From Candidatus Opimibacter skivensis (GTDB taxonomy: Bacteria; Bacteroidota; Bacteroidia; Chitinophagales; Saprospiraceae): DNA of 64,000 nucleotides. The DNA lies in assembly GCA_016721905.1 (NCBI GenBank), contig JADKHH010000004.1, positions 282,129 to 346,128 of the forward strand, given 5' to 3'. The translations under genes and the position numbers were made by a program. The notes beneath the pieces were generated by a model, which had not been told where the DNA came from, searched no databases, and saw nothing but the letters and a program-made list of their open reading frames with translations. Of the stretch, positions 1 to 9,513 are shown piece after piece (the first letter of the stretch is position 1; each line of letters opens with the position of its first letter).

Positions 1-1541
1 GATCCACCTGTCACCCCTACTTTTGTTGCATCGACAAGTCCACTGGCGATAAGGTAATCAACACCATCCACCACATCATCAAATTCCTTGCCTGCGGGAT
101 CACCCTGGCTGGTCAGGGAAAACTTTACACCACGGCCGTTTGAACCGCGATAATTAGGATAGAATACCGCATACCCTTCTGCTGCACCGGTCTGGCCCGG
201 ATTGCTATAGCCTGTCAACCATCCATTGTTGAAATGTGCCTCAGGTCCGCCATGCACGATGGTGATCAGTGGATATTTTTTTCCGCTTTCTTCATGCAAT
301 GGCCGGATGAGGATGCCTTCGATTTCCAATCCATCCTTTGCTTTGTAGCGCACTACTTCTTGTTTTGCAAATTCGATTTCTTTCAATACAGGATTGCTGT
401 CAGTCATTCTCTTGATAGCTGTCTGACCCGCACCCTCGATAAATAATTCAGTAGGATGATTATAGCTGTCAGCAAGGAAGAGCCCTCTGCCATTGGCAGC
501 TAACTCAAAATGACTGATGGCAAATCCTTTCTCGATGGATTGAAATACTGGTTTTGATTTAGCATCCGTCTTGATGATTCCATAGACAGATTCTGCACCT
601 GTGCTTCCGATAAAATGTACCTGTCCCGGATCTTGCCAGATGATCTGCTCAAACATACCTTCCCAGTCTTTTTGAAGGATGGTTGGTTTGCCTCCTGTAA
701 CAGGAGCGACAAACAAACTACCTGCTGTAGGATCGTTGAGATCTGAAGCTGCTATGAAGGCGATCTGTGTTCCATCAGGACTCCACTGCGCATCGCCCTT
801 CTTTCCCTGGTGATCAATCGTTGACAAAACCTTCATGGTCGCTACATCCACAATCGAAAGAGTGACAGACATGTAAGAATCATCCACGAGTGATGTAGGT
901 GCTGAGGCACAGATCAATTTCTTTCCATCCGGGCTCCATTCAAGTGCAGAGAAATGACCATCTACAGTGAGTTCACGCGCTTCTCCCTGACCAGGTTCAA
1001 CCATATAGATCCGCTGTACAGAAAGATTCTGTTCATATAGTACCGGCGAATAGGGCAATGCAGCTTTTTCTTTCACTTCCGGTTTAGTAGCAATAAAGCC
1101 AAGCGTCTTGCCATCGGGTGACCATTGATAGCCGCTGATAGAGGTTTCAAACTTATAGAGCAGTGAGGCTTCTCCACCTGATAGCCCGATCTGGTATAAC
1201 CCGGTTACTTTATCATTCTCCAGCCTATTAAGGAATGTGATCACATTGTGCCCGGGTCTGAAGCTGACCAGGCGGACATTGCCTCGCGTAACAAATGATG
1301 TTGATGCACCGGAGGCTACATTTAAGAGATGGAGCTCAGCGCGGGACGGTTTGTTTTCGACCGTCGGATCGGACTGGACCCTTACGGTATAAGCGATGGT
1401 GCCGCCATCCGCTGACCAGGTGGCCGATGCGATTGATTTGAGAGAAGCGATATCCACGGGTGTCAATCCGCGTAATGCCTGGGCTTGTATGGAAAAGCCA
1501 CTTAGGAATAAAAGAAATCCGAAGAAAAGTCTGGTTTGCAT
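1..1541 (-). CDS. S9 family peptidase (prolyl oligopeptidase-like), 5' part, runs off the left edge
   Basis: An open frame with no stop runs from the ATG at 1539-1541 to base 1, about 513 codons. It begins with a signal peptide (hydrophobic core FFGFLLFLSGF, then IQAQA), so the enzyme is exported to the periplasm or surface. Repeated SPDG segments (for example WSPDGKTLG and WSPDGTQIA) are blades of the N-terminal beta-propeller that gates S9 peptidases. Near the left edge come the alpha/beta-hydrolase motifs IVHGGPEAH and VTGGS, the latter at the usual position of the nucleophile elbow, so the catalytic Ser lies at or just beyond the edge. The role is cleavage of short peptides or acyl-peptides; dipeptidyl-peptidase IV and acylaminoacyl-peptidase subfamilies cannot be separated here. 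It is divergent from the transhydrogenase genes. Confidence 0.9.
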   Translation of the reverse strand, partial: MQTRLFFGFLLFLSGFSIQAQALRGLTPVDIASLKSIASATWSADGGTIAYTVRVQSDPTVENKPSRAELHLLNVASGASTSFVTRGNVRLVSFRPGHNVITFLNRLENDKVTGLYQIGLSGGEASLLYKFETSISGYQWSPDGKTLGFIATKPEVKEKAALPYSPVLYEQNLSVQRIYMVEPGQGEARELTVDGHFSALEWSPDGKKLICASAPTSLVDDSYMSVTLSIVDVATMKVLSTIDHQGKKGDAQWSPDGTQIAFIAASDLNDPTAGSLFVAPVTGGKPTILQKDWEGMFEQIIWQDPGQVHFIGSTGAESVYGIIKTDAKSKPVFQSIEKGFAISHFELAANGRGLFLADSYNHPTELFIEGAGQTAIKRMTDSNPVLKEIEFAKQEVVRYKAKDGLEIEGILIRPLHEESGKKYPLITIVHGGPEAHFNNGWLTGYSNPGQTGAAEGYAVFYPNYRGSNGRGVKFSLTSQGDPAGKEFDDVVDGVDYLIASGLVDATKVGVTGG

Positions 1542-1699
1542 AGCATAATGTATTGTGGAACGAACATACAAAACTATCCATTCTTGCCTTTCCTTCCGGC
1601 GGAAGTCGATGAATGGGGCAGGACAATATACCAGATGAACACCTCCCGTATTTTCTCTACATTTGTGATCCGTATCAAAGTCAAAATGATAGACAAATT

Positions 1700-2050
1700 A
1701 TGATCTTATTAGCTGAAATTCAGGGGTTTCTAACCTCTCTTGATATCTGGGACGTCTGCTTTATCCTGATGCTGGCCATTTTTCTTGGAATCGAAGTGAT
1801 CAGTAATGTACCTGCCATCCTCCATACGCCTTTGATGAGTGGCGCCAACGCCATCCATGGGGTCGTCATCGTAGGAAGTATCATTGTCATGGGCCATACT
1901 GATCCGGACAATTACTTTGCTCTGATCCTTGGATTCCTGGCCGTGGTGCTCGGAACGCTCAACGTCGTGGGTGGTTTTGTAGTGACCAACCGCATGCTTC
2001 AGATGTTTAAGAAAAAAGTAACCAACCAGACCCACACCACCGGACTGTAA
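1700..2050 (+). CDS. pntAb: NAD(P) transhydrogenase alpha subunit, membrane part (dIIa)
   Basis: A 116-residue hydrophobic protein with about four membrane segments and the typical PntA domain II run SNVPAILHTPLMSGANAIHG. In split transhydrogenases this small subunit joins PntB in the inner membrane to form the proton channel that couples hydride transfer between NADH and NADP+ to proton movement. I chose the ATG at 1700 (MILLAEIQG); the frame is open upstream to 1613, but that extension has no family character. It lies 30 bp before pntB and is surely co-transcribed. The soluble NAD-binding alpha subunit (domain I) that normally precedes it is absent: the upstream neighbour is a divergent peptidase. 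Confidence 0.9.
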   Translation: MILLAEIQGFLTSLDIWDVCFILMLAIFLGIEVISNVPAILHTPLMSGANAIHGVVIVGSIIVMGHTDPDNYFALILGFLAVVLGTLNVVGGFVVTNRMLQMFKKKVTNQTHTTGL

Positions 2051-2080
2051 TTATTACCAACGCTTTGCAACAATCCATTT

Positions 2081-3484
2081 ATGGCGATTAGTGATATATT
2101 GAAGATCTGTTACCTGCTGGGTAGCTTGTCGTTTATTGTGGGTTTGAAAATGTTGTCCCGCCCAGATTCAGCAAAAAAGGGGAATCTATATGCAGCATTG
2201 GGTATGACCATTGCTATCATCGGAACGATCCTGTTTCATGAAAACGTAAATCACGAGACCGGTGAAGTGACACGCATCACCAATCTGCCTTTCATCTTCG
2301 GAGCGATTGCTATAGGCACCGTAGTGGGCTATATGGCTGCGATGAAGGTGAAGATGACGGCTATGCCGCAAATGGTTTCTTTGTTCAATGGTATGGGTGG
2401 CGCTTGTGCCGCGCTGATCGGATTGGTGGAGATGAATACACACCATCCTGTCGAATTCGGCGAACGACTCATCATCTTCCTCGGTGTGATGATCGGTACC
2501 GTCTCCTTTGCGGGTAGTATGATTGCGTATGGTAAGCTTGAAGGGAAAATAAAAGATTACGGAAGTAAGATCATGCAGGTAACGAATAACACGATTGTGT
2601 TTGCGATCCTGGGCTTCATCGTCTTTCTGTCCATGAGCGAGCCATGGAGTGATGTATTGATATGGGCCATCTTTGGTGCCTCCATGGTGTACGGTATCCT
2701 CTTCGTACTTCCTATCGGAGGTGCGGATATGCCGGTGGTTATTTCATTGCTCAATTCATTTACGGGTATTGCAGCAGCCTTTGGTGGTTTCATGTACGAC
2801 AACCAGGTGATGCTGACAGGAGGTATCCTGGTAGGTAGTGCGGGAACGATCCTGACCATATTAATGTGTAAGGCGATGAACAGGAGCCTTTGGAATGTGA
2901 TCAGCGGAGCTTTCAGCGCCACAGGTCCAAGCAGCAAGTCTATGGATGGATTATCCACCAGCGAAATCAGCATCACAGACACAGCGATCATGTGCGCTTA
3001 TGCACAACGTGTGGTCATCGTACCAGGTTACGGTCTCGCCGTAGCGCAGGCACAACACACTTGCCATGAATTTGAAAAAGCTCTTGAAGCTAAAGGTGTT
3101 GAAGTGAACTTTGCGATTCACCCTGTGGCTGGTCGTATGCCGGGACACATGAATGTACTTCTTGCAGAAGCAGATGTATCCTATGACAAACTCAAAGAAA
3201 TGGAGGATATCAATCCTCAGCTTCCAAACACAGATGTATTGATTGTAATCGGTGCCAATGACGTCGTCAACCCTGCTGCCGAAACAGATCCTTCTTCTCC
3301 TATCTATGGCATGCCGATCATCAAGGCCAATACCGCTAAGAATATCATTGTCATGAAACGCTCGATGGCGAAAGGCTACGCGGGTATTGAAAATGAGTTG
3401 TTCTATGACAAGAAGACGCGGATGCTTTTCGGTGATGCTAAGGTTTCGCTGGAGAAGCTGATAGCGGAACTGAAAAATGCATAG
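2081..3484 (+). CDS. pntB: NAD(P) transhydrogenase subunit beta
   Basis: A 467-residue protein, normal length for PntB. The N-terminal ~270 residues are polytopic (domain IIb). The C-terminal ~180 residues form the NADP(H)-binding domain III with VPGYGLAVAQAQ, HPVAGRMPGHMNVLL, GANDVVNPAA and KRSMAKGYAGIENELF, all family fingerprints. It forms the proton-translocating transhydrogenase that makes NADPH from NADH at the expense of proton-motive force. The TAG stop at 3482-3484 lies inside a GCATAGGG word that starts a dispersed repeat, so the final Ala codon and the stop appear to come from that repeat. Confidence 0.97.
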   Translation: MAISDILKICYLLGSLSFIVGLKMLSRPDSAKKGNLYAALGMTIAIIGTILFHENVNHETGEVTRITNLPFIFGAIAIGTVVGYMAAMKVKMTAMPQMVSLFNGMGGACAALIGLVEMNTHHPVEFGERLIIFLGVMIGTVSFAGSMIAYGKLEGKIKDYGSKIMQVTNNTIVFAILGFIVFLSMSEPWSDVLIWAIFGASMVYGILFVLPIGGADMPVVISLLNSFTGIAAAFGGFMYDNQVMLTGGILVGSAGTILTILMCKAMNRSLWNVISGAFSATGPSSKSMDGLSTSEISITDTAIMCAYAQRVVIVPGYGLAVAQAQHTCHEFEKALEAKGVEVNFAIHPVAGRMPGHMNVLLAEADVSYDKLKEMEDINPQLPNTDVLIVIGANDVVNPAAETDPSSPIYGMPIIKANTAKNIIVMKRSMAKGYAGIENELFYDKKTRMLFGDAKVSLEKLIAELKNA

Positions 3485-3555
3485 GGGCAGTAGGGCGTCA
3501 GGGATGATTTGATAGTTAATTCCTGGCCGCGAAACTATTGCGATAATGCATAGGG
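3479..3555 (+). repeat. GCATAGGG-bounded dispersed element, copy A
   Basis: A 77-bp block that begins with GCATAGGG over the pntB stop and ends with GCATAGGG at 3548-3555. Inside are the segments GTCAGG, ATGATTTGATAGTTA and CGCGAAACTATTG. In the same order these match the copies on the other strand at 11233-11350 and 11937-12045 (CTGTCAGG, ATGATTTTGATTGTTATG, GTGCGAAAACTTTTG, GCATAGGG). It reads in the same direction as the gene it follows. Confidence 0.6.
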
Positions 3556-3675
3556 CATGGCTGATTGCATGACGCTGAAAACGTCTGCACAGGTAATTAC
3601 CTGGTGAAAGATTTTTTTGATTTGACGTACGCTGAGATTACTTCCTTTTTTTGTGCGGCACACAGCGATTTGTTT
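3556..3675. other. Intergenic remainder between pntB and aldehyde dehydrogenase
   Basis: No gene seen. It holds a small palindrome GGTAATTACC near 3595-3604 and T-rich runs. It separates two convergent genes and may carry terminator function, but no strong hairpin-plus-T-tract is visible. Confidence 0.4.
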
Positions 3676-5041
3676 CTACAGGCGCGACAGCCATCTTATC
3701 CATGCCATTTTCTTAGGCGTGTTTGGCGGATAGACCAGGTCAGGCTCTAGCCAGAAAGGCTTCTCCAGGATGCTTTTGAAATGAGAAAAAGTTACAAACC
3801 CATTGCGGCCGTGATAACTACCCATACCACTCTGTCCTACACCTCCAAAAGGAAGGCTGGCATTGGCAAAATGCCAGAGGGTATGATTGATAGCACCTCC
3901 TCCAAAGGATATTTCCCGGAACACTTTTTCCCTGATGACCTGATCATGGGTGAAGAGATAGAGTGCTAAAGGTTTTGGCAGGGATTTGATTCCAGCGATT
4001 GCTTCATCCATATGTGTATAAGAAAGCACGGGTAATATGGGTCCGAATATCTCGTGTTCCATCACGGGATCATCAAAGGAAACGTCGGTTAGGATGGTTG
4101 GAGCAATATACCTGGAGGATAAATCACTTTCCCCACCCACATATATTTTTTGTTTTGCTATCAATCCAGTCAACCGGCTGAAGTTTTCCTCATTGATAAT
4201 CTGCACGTAATTGCCATTGGCAAAAGTGTATTGGAATTGATGGATATAGGCCTTTACGAATCCAAGGAATTTTTCCTGGACAGCAGCGTCTACCAACACA
4301 TAATCGGGAGCGATGCAGGTCTGTCCACTGTTTAAGAATTTTCCAAAGACAATGCGCTTGGCTGCTTTTTTCAGGTTTGTATCCCGGGTTACGATTGCAG
4401 GACTTTTCCCACCCATCTCGAGCGTCACGGGAGTCAGATTTTTTGCAGCAGCCTGATAGACTATTTTTCCGACGGCAGAACTACCGGTGAAAAATATTTT
4501 ATCAAATTTTTGTTCAAGCAAGGCAGTGGTTTCAGCCACACCCCCTTCAAAGACAAAAAGGTATTCCGGCGGGAAATGATCATTGATCAGTTTTGCCATC
4601 GCGGCACTCGTGGCCAAAGGTATTTCGCTGGGCTTCAGTATAACGGTATTGCCCGCAGCCATAGCAGAAATCAAAGGGACGAGAGATACATTGTATGGAT
4701 AATTCCAGGCTCCAATGATCAGGCATGTACCTAATGGCTCCGGAATAATATAACTCCGGGAAGGCAGTGTCAGGGATTGGATTTTACGCGTTTTGCTTCG
4801 CCCACGAGGGCAGTTTTTTAATGGCCAGATCGAGTTCATCGTATATAAAACTTAATTCGGTAGCGTAGGTGTCAGCTTCAGATTTTTTAAAATCATCATA
4901 AATAGCTCTATACAGATTGGCTTCCTCCTGCTGAAGGACGGCCTTGAGCCTTTTCAATTGCGCAAGCCTGAAGGGGATGCTTTTCGTTTCGTTGCGATTA
5001 AAGAAATCATTTTGCTTTTTTACAATTGTCAAATAGTCCAT
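3676..5041 (-). CDS. Aldehyde dehydrogenase family protein, one frameshift
   Basis: Two overlapping frames on the minus strand join into one class-3-like aldehyde dehydrogenase of about 455 residues. The 5' frame runs from ATG 5041 (MDYLTIVKKQ) to about 4791; the 3' frame carries the rest. Family motifs are present: GAWNYPYNVSLVPLI, NTVILKPSE, FTGSSAVGK, catalytic Glu in EMGGKSPAIV, catalytic Cys in SGQTCIAPDY, and EIFGPILPV. The enzyme oxidises aldehydes with NAD(P)+; the short, C-terminally extended type acts on fatty or aromatic aldehydes, sometimes at the membrane. The shift falls in an A4 run (minus strand; T at 4791-4794), where one added A restores WAK.KTRKIQS, so a base-calling error is likely. 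It is convergent with pntB. Confidence 0.9.
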
Positions 5042-5205
5042 CCTCCGCTGATATAAAATCAGGATTTTAGAATCCTGAATGATGAGATTATCTCCAAAGA
5101 TAGGGAGCAAAGGGGGACAACGTAATCTGCGTTCCACATTTTACCGCAATTCAAGTCTATTCACCTTATCCTGCACCGTAAAGTTTTTCATTTCTGTTTC
5201 CAGTG

Positions 5206-5817
5206 TCAATTCTGCACACCCACACTCCGGGTGATCTGGCCCTGATCGAGGACGTGGATCTGATCACATGTTTCTTTCAGAGTCGAAAAGATATGCGAGG
5301 AGATAATGATCGTCTTCTGAAGATTTCGCAAGCGATCGATGATCTCGGTGATGATCATGTTACTGTGGATATCAACGCCATTGTAAGGCTCATCGAGAAT
5401 GTAAATGTCATTTTGCTGGATCAGGATGGCGGTCATGGCCAGTTTCTTTTTCATACCGGTCGAGTAGTTGCTGGCATATTGGTCCAGTGGAAGATCAAAG
5501 ATGTTTTTGGTATCAACATCGTTTTCCACAACACCTCGAGCGTTGGCTAACAACCGGAGGTATTCACGACCCGTGATCTTCGAGAAGAAATAGGGATCTG
5601 TTGGGAGATAGCCAATATGGTCTTTGAGATCTGCGTAATCACTGCGTATGTGTCCATGAAATGGTTCGATCCCGATGATGCATTTGAATAAAGTAGTCTT
5701 ACCGGACCCGTTTTCACCAACAATTCCATAGACTTTGCCTTTTTCAAAATCCAGGCTGATATCCCGGAGGACGATATGGGCTCCGTATGATTTGGACAGA
5801 TGTTCGATATGCATCAT
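5206..5817 (-). CDS. ABC transporter ATP-binding protein
   Basis: A 203-residue ATPase. Walker A is GENGSGKTT (about residues 35-43), the signature is YSTGMKKKLA, Walker B is IYILDEP, and the switch His is in IIISSHIFSTL. It overlaps the upstream permease gene by 4 bases (start at 5817, permease stop at 5814), so the two form one exporter operon. The short length and the single membrane partner fit an ABC-2-like or CcmA-like two-component exporter. The substrate cannot be told from sequence. Confidence 0.9.
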   Translation of the reverse strand: MMHIEHLSKSYGAHIVLRDISLDFEKGKVYGIVGENGSGKTTLFKCIIGIEPFHGHIRSDYADLKDHIGYLPTDPYFFSKITGREYLRLLANARGVVENDVDTKNIFDLPLDQYASNYSTGMKKKLAMTAILIQQNDIYILDEPYNGVDIHSNMIITEIIDRLRNLQKTIIISSHIFSTLKETCDQIHVLDQGQITRSVGVQN

Positions 5818-6732
5818 TGAAGCACAGGTTTGAGTTGACGGACCGACCGCCTGTAAAAGTATGGAAGGAGAAAAAGCAACATGGGTGGAAACGAGAAAGA
5901 GAATGCCATCAGCAGTCCTTGGGGAACATTCATTGGAGCTGGAAAAAAAGCATACTTACCCAGCACAGCGGTGGCAAGGTATAGGATACCAAGCAAAAAA
6001 ATCATCGCAAGATATCCTGCATGGCTCATGAAAAAAATCAATATCACCGTAGCAAAGGGCAAACACAACAGCGTTGCATACAAGAGTGCAAGGCTGACCT
6101 TATTCAACAAAAACTGAGGCGGTGACAAGGCATGAATCCACACGAGATAGACTGGTTCAGATTGCATATAGAACATCATGCATACCAGCAATACCAATGC
6201 TACTGCAAACAAGCCCAGGTTGGCATTGTCATAAAGCACGGCCATGACCATCAGAAAGCCCGCGAGGATGATCACAGGATAATTTTTCCGAAATCCAATG
6301 GTGAACTCAAAGGGATATTTATAAAAAGGTGTAGGGATGACGATATTCAGATTGCGCTCGATTGATGTATACGATAGCGCTGCGCTGATGATCAAGATAC
6401 CCAATGCCAGGAGCCATTCCTGGTATATGATTAAACCAACGATGAACGGAAGAGCCACTGTGATATTTTCAACACAGCGGATGATCAGAAATTGTTGTTG
6501 AGAAAAATGTTGCTTCAGAAATCCGGTTCTGCCCGCCTCTGATAGCAATGAAGAAAAACCCAAAACAACCAATGCGTATACATAGGACGCAAACGAAGAG
6601 ACATAGAATAAATAGGCAGTGAACCCACTAAAGATGATGGCCATCAACAGATACCCCAAAAGCAGGTTGTATCCCAAAATCGGAAAGATGGCGATTGACC
6701 AGCCTGAATTGCAGTGCGAGATAATCACGCAT
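5814..6732 (-). CDS. ABC exporter membrane protein (permease), one frameshift near the 5' end
   Basis: About 300 residues with roughly eight membrane segments. The start is taken at ATG 6732 (MRDYLALQFRLVNRHLSDFG), preceded on the minus strand by an AGAGG-like site. This frame leads to GIQP and then must shift by one base in the CCCCAAAAG stretch at about 6654-6662 to continue as LLGYLLMAIIFSGF. The rest is intact. It overlaps the ATPase gene by 4 bases, so it is the membrane partner of that ATPase. I recognise no specific family. Confidence 0.75.
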
Positions 6733-7044
6733 CCGCCAGCCTCTTGATATTACGCATGGTCAAAAATACGCTGCCAGAGTGCTGTTTATGATATCAACCC
6801 GAAGTATGTTCTACCAAAAGCCTGATCTAGCCGACAGGGTCAGCGTATTGCCTTCATCAACTTCGTATGTCAGGCCCCCCCCCGCCCGGAAGCATTTTTC
6901 ACAAAGACTTCTCACTATCTTTTTCGCGCAACGCGCAACCCCGCAAAGGATATGCAAGGCACTTCGTACTTATTTTTATCGCGCAACGCCGCAAAGACAC
7001 TTGTACTTCACCTCTTACTCTCTTACTCTCTCACTCTTCACCTC
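6733..7044. repeat. Intergenic word-repeat tract
   Basis: No gene seen. The left part has a C9 run at 6877-6885. From about 6918 come degenerate repeated words: CGCGCAACGC and CCGCAAAG twice (about 6927-6950 and 6981-6998), then TCTTACTC and CACTCTTCACCTCTCAC up to 7047. The last word provides the TGA stop of the next minus-strand gene (7045-7047). Confidence 0.6.
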
Positions 7045-7248
7045 TCACGCTGTTTTACAAGTGCTGATGCCAACGATAGCGTACAAAGGACAAAAACTGA
7101 CCAGGCTCGTAAGGACAAACACGCCTCCGAGGACCAGCAGAACAAGGCCAAGTGTACCGGTAACGGTGCCGGTAAAATAAAGGATGGCAAATACTGCCGC
7201 GAGCAGGACACGGATGATTCTGTCGGCTGAACTCATATTCTTTTTCAT
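7045..7248 (-). CDS. DUF2892 (YgaP-like) small inner-membrane protein
   Basis: A 67-residue protein, MKKNMSSADRIIRVLLAAVF onward, with two hydrophobic helices and the DUF2892 end FCPLYAIVGISTCK. These resemble the membrane tail of rhodanese YgaP and are often encoded near redox- or metal-responsive regulators. The start at 7248 is chosen because the family begins MK.NM. and because the frame upstream overlaps the preceding small gene. It follows a Crp/Fnr-type regulator and a 31-residue membrane peptide on the same strand. Its stop codon is formed by a repeat word, but the family-typical end is complete. Confidence 0.8.
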   Translation of the reverse strand: MKKNMSSADRIIRVLLAAVFAILYFTGTVTGTLGLVLLVLGGVFVLTSLVSFCPLYAIVGISTCKTA

Positions 7249-7259
7249 AGAAATAAAAT

Positions 7260-7355
7260 TTAACGGGTTAAAAACTGAACCAGGAGAACAATTCCGGTCA
7301 CCAGGCTGATGCATAAGATACAGACAATGACAAACTTCAGCAGATTATTCTTCAT
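7260..7355 (-). CDS. Small single-span membrane peptide, 31 aa
   Basis: ATG at 7355, TAA at 7260. The product begins MKNNLLKFVIVCILCISLV and is a single membrane helix with a basic N terminus and an Arg end. It sits 11 bp upstream of the DUF2892 gene and 56 bp downstream of the Crp/Fnr regulator. The tight packing and sensible composition support it as a real gene. Function unknown. Confidence 0.5.
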   Translation of the reverse strand: MKNNLLKFVIVCILCISLVTGIVLLVQFLTR

Positions 7356-7395
7356 GATTGTACTGTAAACTTAGGGAGCCGGGAAGGGCTGCGCA

Positions 7396-7409
7396 GTGAC
7401 TTTAGTCAC
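7396..7409. promoter_or_regulatory. Perfect palindrome GTGACTTTAGTCAC, candidate regulator site
   Basis: The 14-bp palindrome lies just after the Crp/Fnr-type regulator gene and about 40 bp before the two small membrane genes it precedes. TGAC-N4-GTCA resembles the half-sites bound by Crp/Fnr proteins. It could also be part of a weak terminator. Confidence 0.35.
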
Positions 7410-7411
7410 CA

Positions 7412-8029
7412 CTATAGGATTTCGATGGTATTGGCTTCCTGCCTGATTTTCCCGTCATTTTCCAATTTCTTCATGATCCGGCTGATGACTTCCCTGGCCG
7501 TACCAAGCTCAGCGGCTATCTGGCGATGACTGATCTTGATCGGGTTCCGTCCTGTCAGCAAGGATTTATTGACCAGATAGTCCAGCAATCGTTTATCCAT
7601 CCGCTCAAAAAGAAGTTGATGAATCGTCGTCAGCAGATCACTGTAGCGAAGGTTGTATTGTTGAAAAAACAATTGGTTGACCTCCGGATAATCACGCACC
7701 CAAAGCGCTACTTTATCAGTAGGCAACAGGAGGGCTGTTGTATCTTCTTCAGTTACAGCAAATATTTTACTGGGTTCGTTTTTCATGCCGGCAGCAAACG
7801 ACATGATGCAGCTCTCCTGAGGCTTGATATAATAGAGCAGCAATTCTTTTTCTTCATGACGGCTGAATACCTTGATGAGCCCCTCCAGGACGATGGGAAT
7901 GACCTTTACATATTGCCCTTCGCGCAGGATCTCTGTACCCTGTGGAACCTCCTTCAGTATAGCATGTGCTTCCAGTTCTTTCCGGAGATCCGGATGAAGA
8001 GGCGTGAGCAATTTTGAAAGGTCCGTCAT
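7412..8029 (-). CDS. Crp/Fnr family transcriptional regulator
   Basis: A 205-residue protein. The N-terminal ~120 residues form a cyclic-nucleotide-binding-like barrel (GTEILREGQYVKVIPIVLEG). The C terminus carries a winged helix, ISHRQIAAELGTAREVISR, with the family-typical E/R contacts. There is no N-terminal Cys cluster of the FNR [4Fe-4S] type, so an Fe-S sensor is unlikely. It probably controls the adjacent small membrane genes. It starts 12 bp after the corrected stop of the upstream secreted-protein gene (8041). Confidence 0.92.
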   Translation of the reverse strand: MTDLSKLLTPLHPDLRKELEAHAILKEVPQGTEILREGQYVKVIPIVLEGLIKVFSRHEEKELLLYYIKPQESCIMSFAAGMKNEPSKIFAVTEEDTTALLLPTDKVALWVRDYPEVNQLFFQQYNLRYSDLLTTIHQLLFERMDKRLLDYLVNKSLLTGRNPIKISHRQIAAELGTAREVISRIMKKLENDGKIRQEANTIEIL

Positions 8030-8040
8030 TGGATTTCAGG

Positions 8041-9448
8041 TTAATGCAGGATGCAATTTCCTTTAAGGCTAAGAAAGCCTGAGTTATATAATCCAGGATA
8101 TTGACTCCCGCATGGGTTATTTCAACATCCTCAAGATATAAACTCCCGGCATTTATCAATCCGCTTTGATCGGAAACACCAGAGAGAATATGGAGATGAC
8201 GAAACATAATCTCTATATCAGCAGCAATAGAAAAAACAGGTGAGGTAGTAGATTGAACAAATACAGTTTGTCCGGCGGGTTGGATGAGGCGTGCATCATC
8301 ATTAAACACAACTGGGCCTGTGGAAAGATGTATGGTATCAAGAATCAATGATGATTTAAATTTTAATGTATCCCCACTTCCAGCACATAGAGCGGCATGA
8401 CGTAAGCTGCCCGGGCCTGTATCACCATCTTGTTTTATCCAAAGGGCGATGCTATCTGCAAGCAATCCGGAGACACGTCCGTTGACCCCGTCTACGCAGA
8501 GATGGATGTAGTCATTGGTTTTAAATTCGATGCCTTCATAGCCGCGCGTGATCGTATCGGAACCTGTGGTGGAATAATCAACATACATGGAGGTTCCGCC
8601 AAAGAAGGAATCATTTGTAAAATGACGAAACAACCAGGTCCTTCCATACGTCGTCAGGCAAGTGTGGACTCGTCTGGACTTATAGCCGCGGCAGTTACCT
8701 GATACTCGGCAGCGATGTCATTAGGATTTGCTTTGAGGTTGATTTTTCCCTTGTAGGTCGCTACGATTGGATTTTCCATGGAGCTGCCTTCGGTGAGGTC
8801 AATTTTGAAATAGTACGTGTAGCCATTCACCCAGCCACCACAATTGTTTGTGGGTTTGCTCCAGATATTCTTTGTGAATACATAGATCGCTTCATTGTAC
8901 CAAATGGCCGCTTCGCTGTTGACAAATACGGTATCACCTGATTGACAGTTATTGACATCATACCCGGTGAGTGGATATTTGAAATAATAAGTTTGCGGTG
9001 TGACGGAGACAGAATCCGGATGATTGAGTGTCGTTAACGGGACTTTATGCATTTTAAAAATGAAACGATTGGGGCATTCTTCCGGATCGCTGTTTTCATT
9101 GCAGTTTTTTCCGATCTGGCAGACGTAGATATTTCCAATGTCGTCTTTGGCGAGATCTTCCCAGTCATGATTGATCACATTGAGGATGTTGACTTCCTTC
9201 TGGATGGTGACCATTTGATTGCCGGTGGCGGGTAAAAACTTAAACAGAGAAGTACTCGGATTTCCCTGATCGTTGTGTGTCCACAATGAAACACCATTCG
9301 GATCAATGGCCAGGCCGGAAGCCTGTGTGATTGGAGATACATTCCCAAACCGACCGAGGTTAAATGGCACCTGGAGGCCCTGGTACACCTGTGCGTGGAG
9401 ACCTGACCAATAGAAATATAAGAGACTGATGAAGAGCAGTCGTTGCAT
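8041..9448 (-). CDS. Secreted beta-propeller protein with C-terminal beta-helix-like module, two frameshifts
   Basis: Three frames read as one protein. The start is ATG 9448 (MQRLLFISLLYFYWSGLHAQ, a signal peptide). The N-terminal part (SGLAIDPNGVSLWTHNDQGN, DWEDLAKDDIGNIYV) resembles secreted propellers of the phytase/esterase-like group. A one-base shift near 8655-8660 joins SPDESTLA to LTTYGRTWLFRHF. The following GPGSLRHAALCAGSGDTLKF module matches the C terminus of the 24.5-kb metalloprotease. A second shift near 8088-8105 moves the end into a frame finishing NSGFLSLKGNCILH at TAA 8041. This fits the metalloprotease end NRGPLTVIGNCDIRN and stops before the Crp gene, whereas the uncorrected frame would overrun it by 170 bp. 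Enzymatic role unknown. Confidence 0.75.
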
Positions 9449-9513
9449 AAGCAATGGGTATCGTCAGGGAAGAGACGTGGCAAAGGTAGGGGAAAAAACT
9501 GCTCTGTTTTTTA

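Noticed and set aside
6733..7044. Plus-strand open frames of 66-133 codons at 6779-7230
   Set aside because: They arise from stop-poor repeat words, overlap the DUF2892 gene antisense, and have no domain sense.
7854..8040. Extension of the propeller protein into the Crp/Fnr gene in a different frame
   Set aside because: The overrun arises from a frameshift; in the shifted frame the protein ends at 8041 with the same GNC end as its paralogous module, leaving Crp free.
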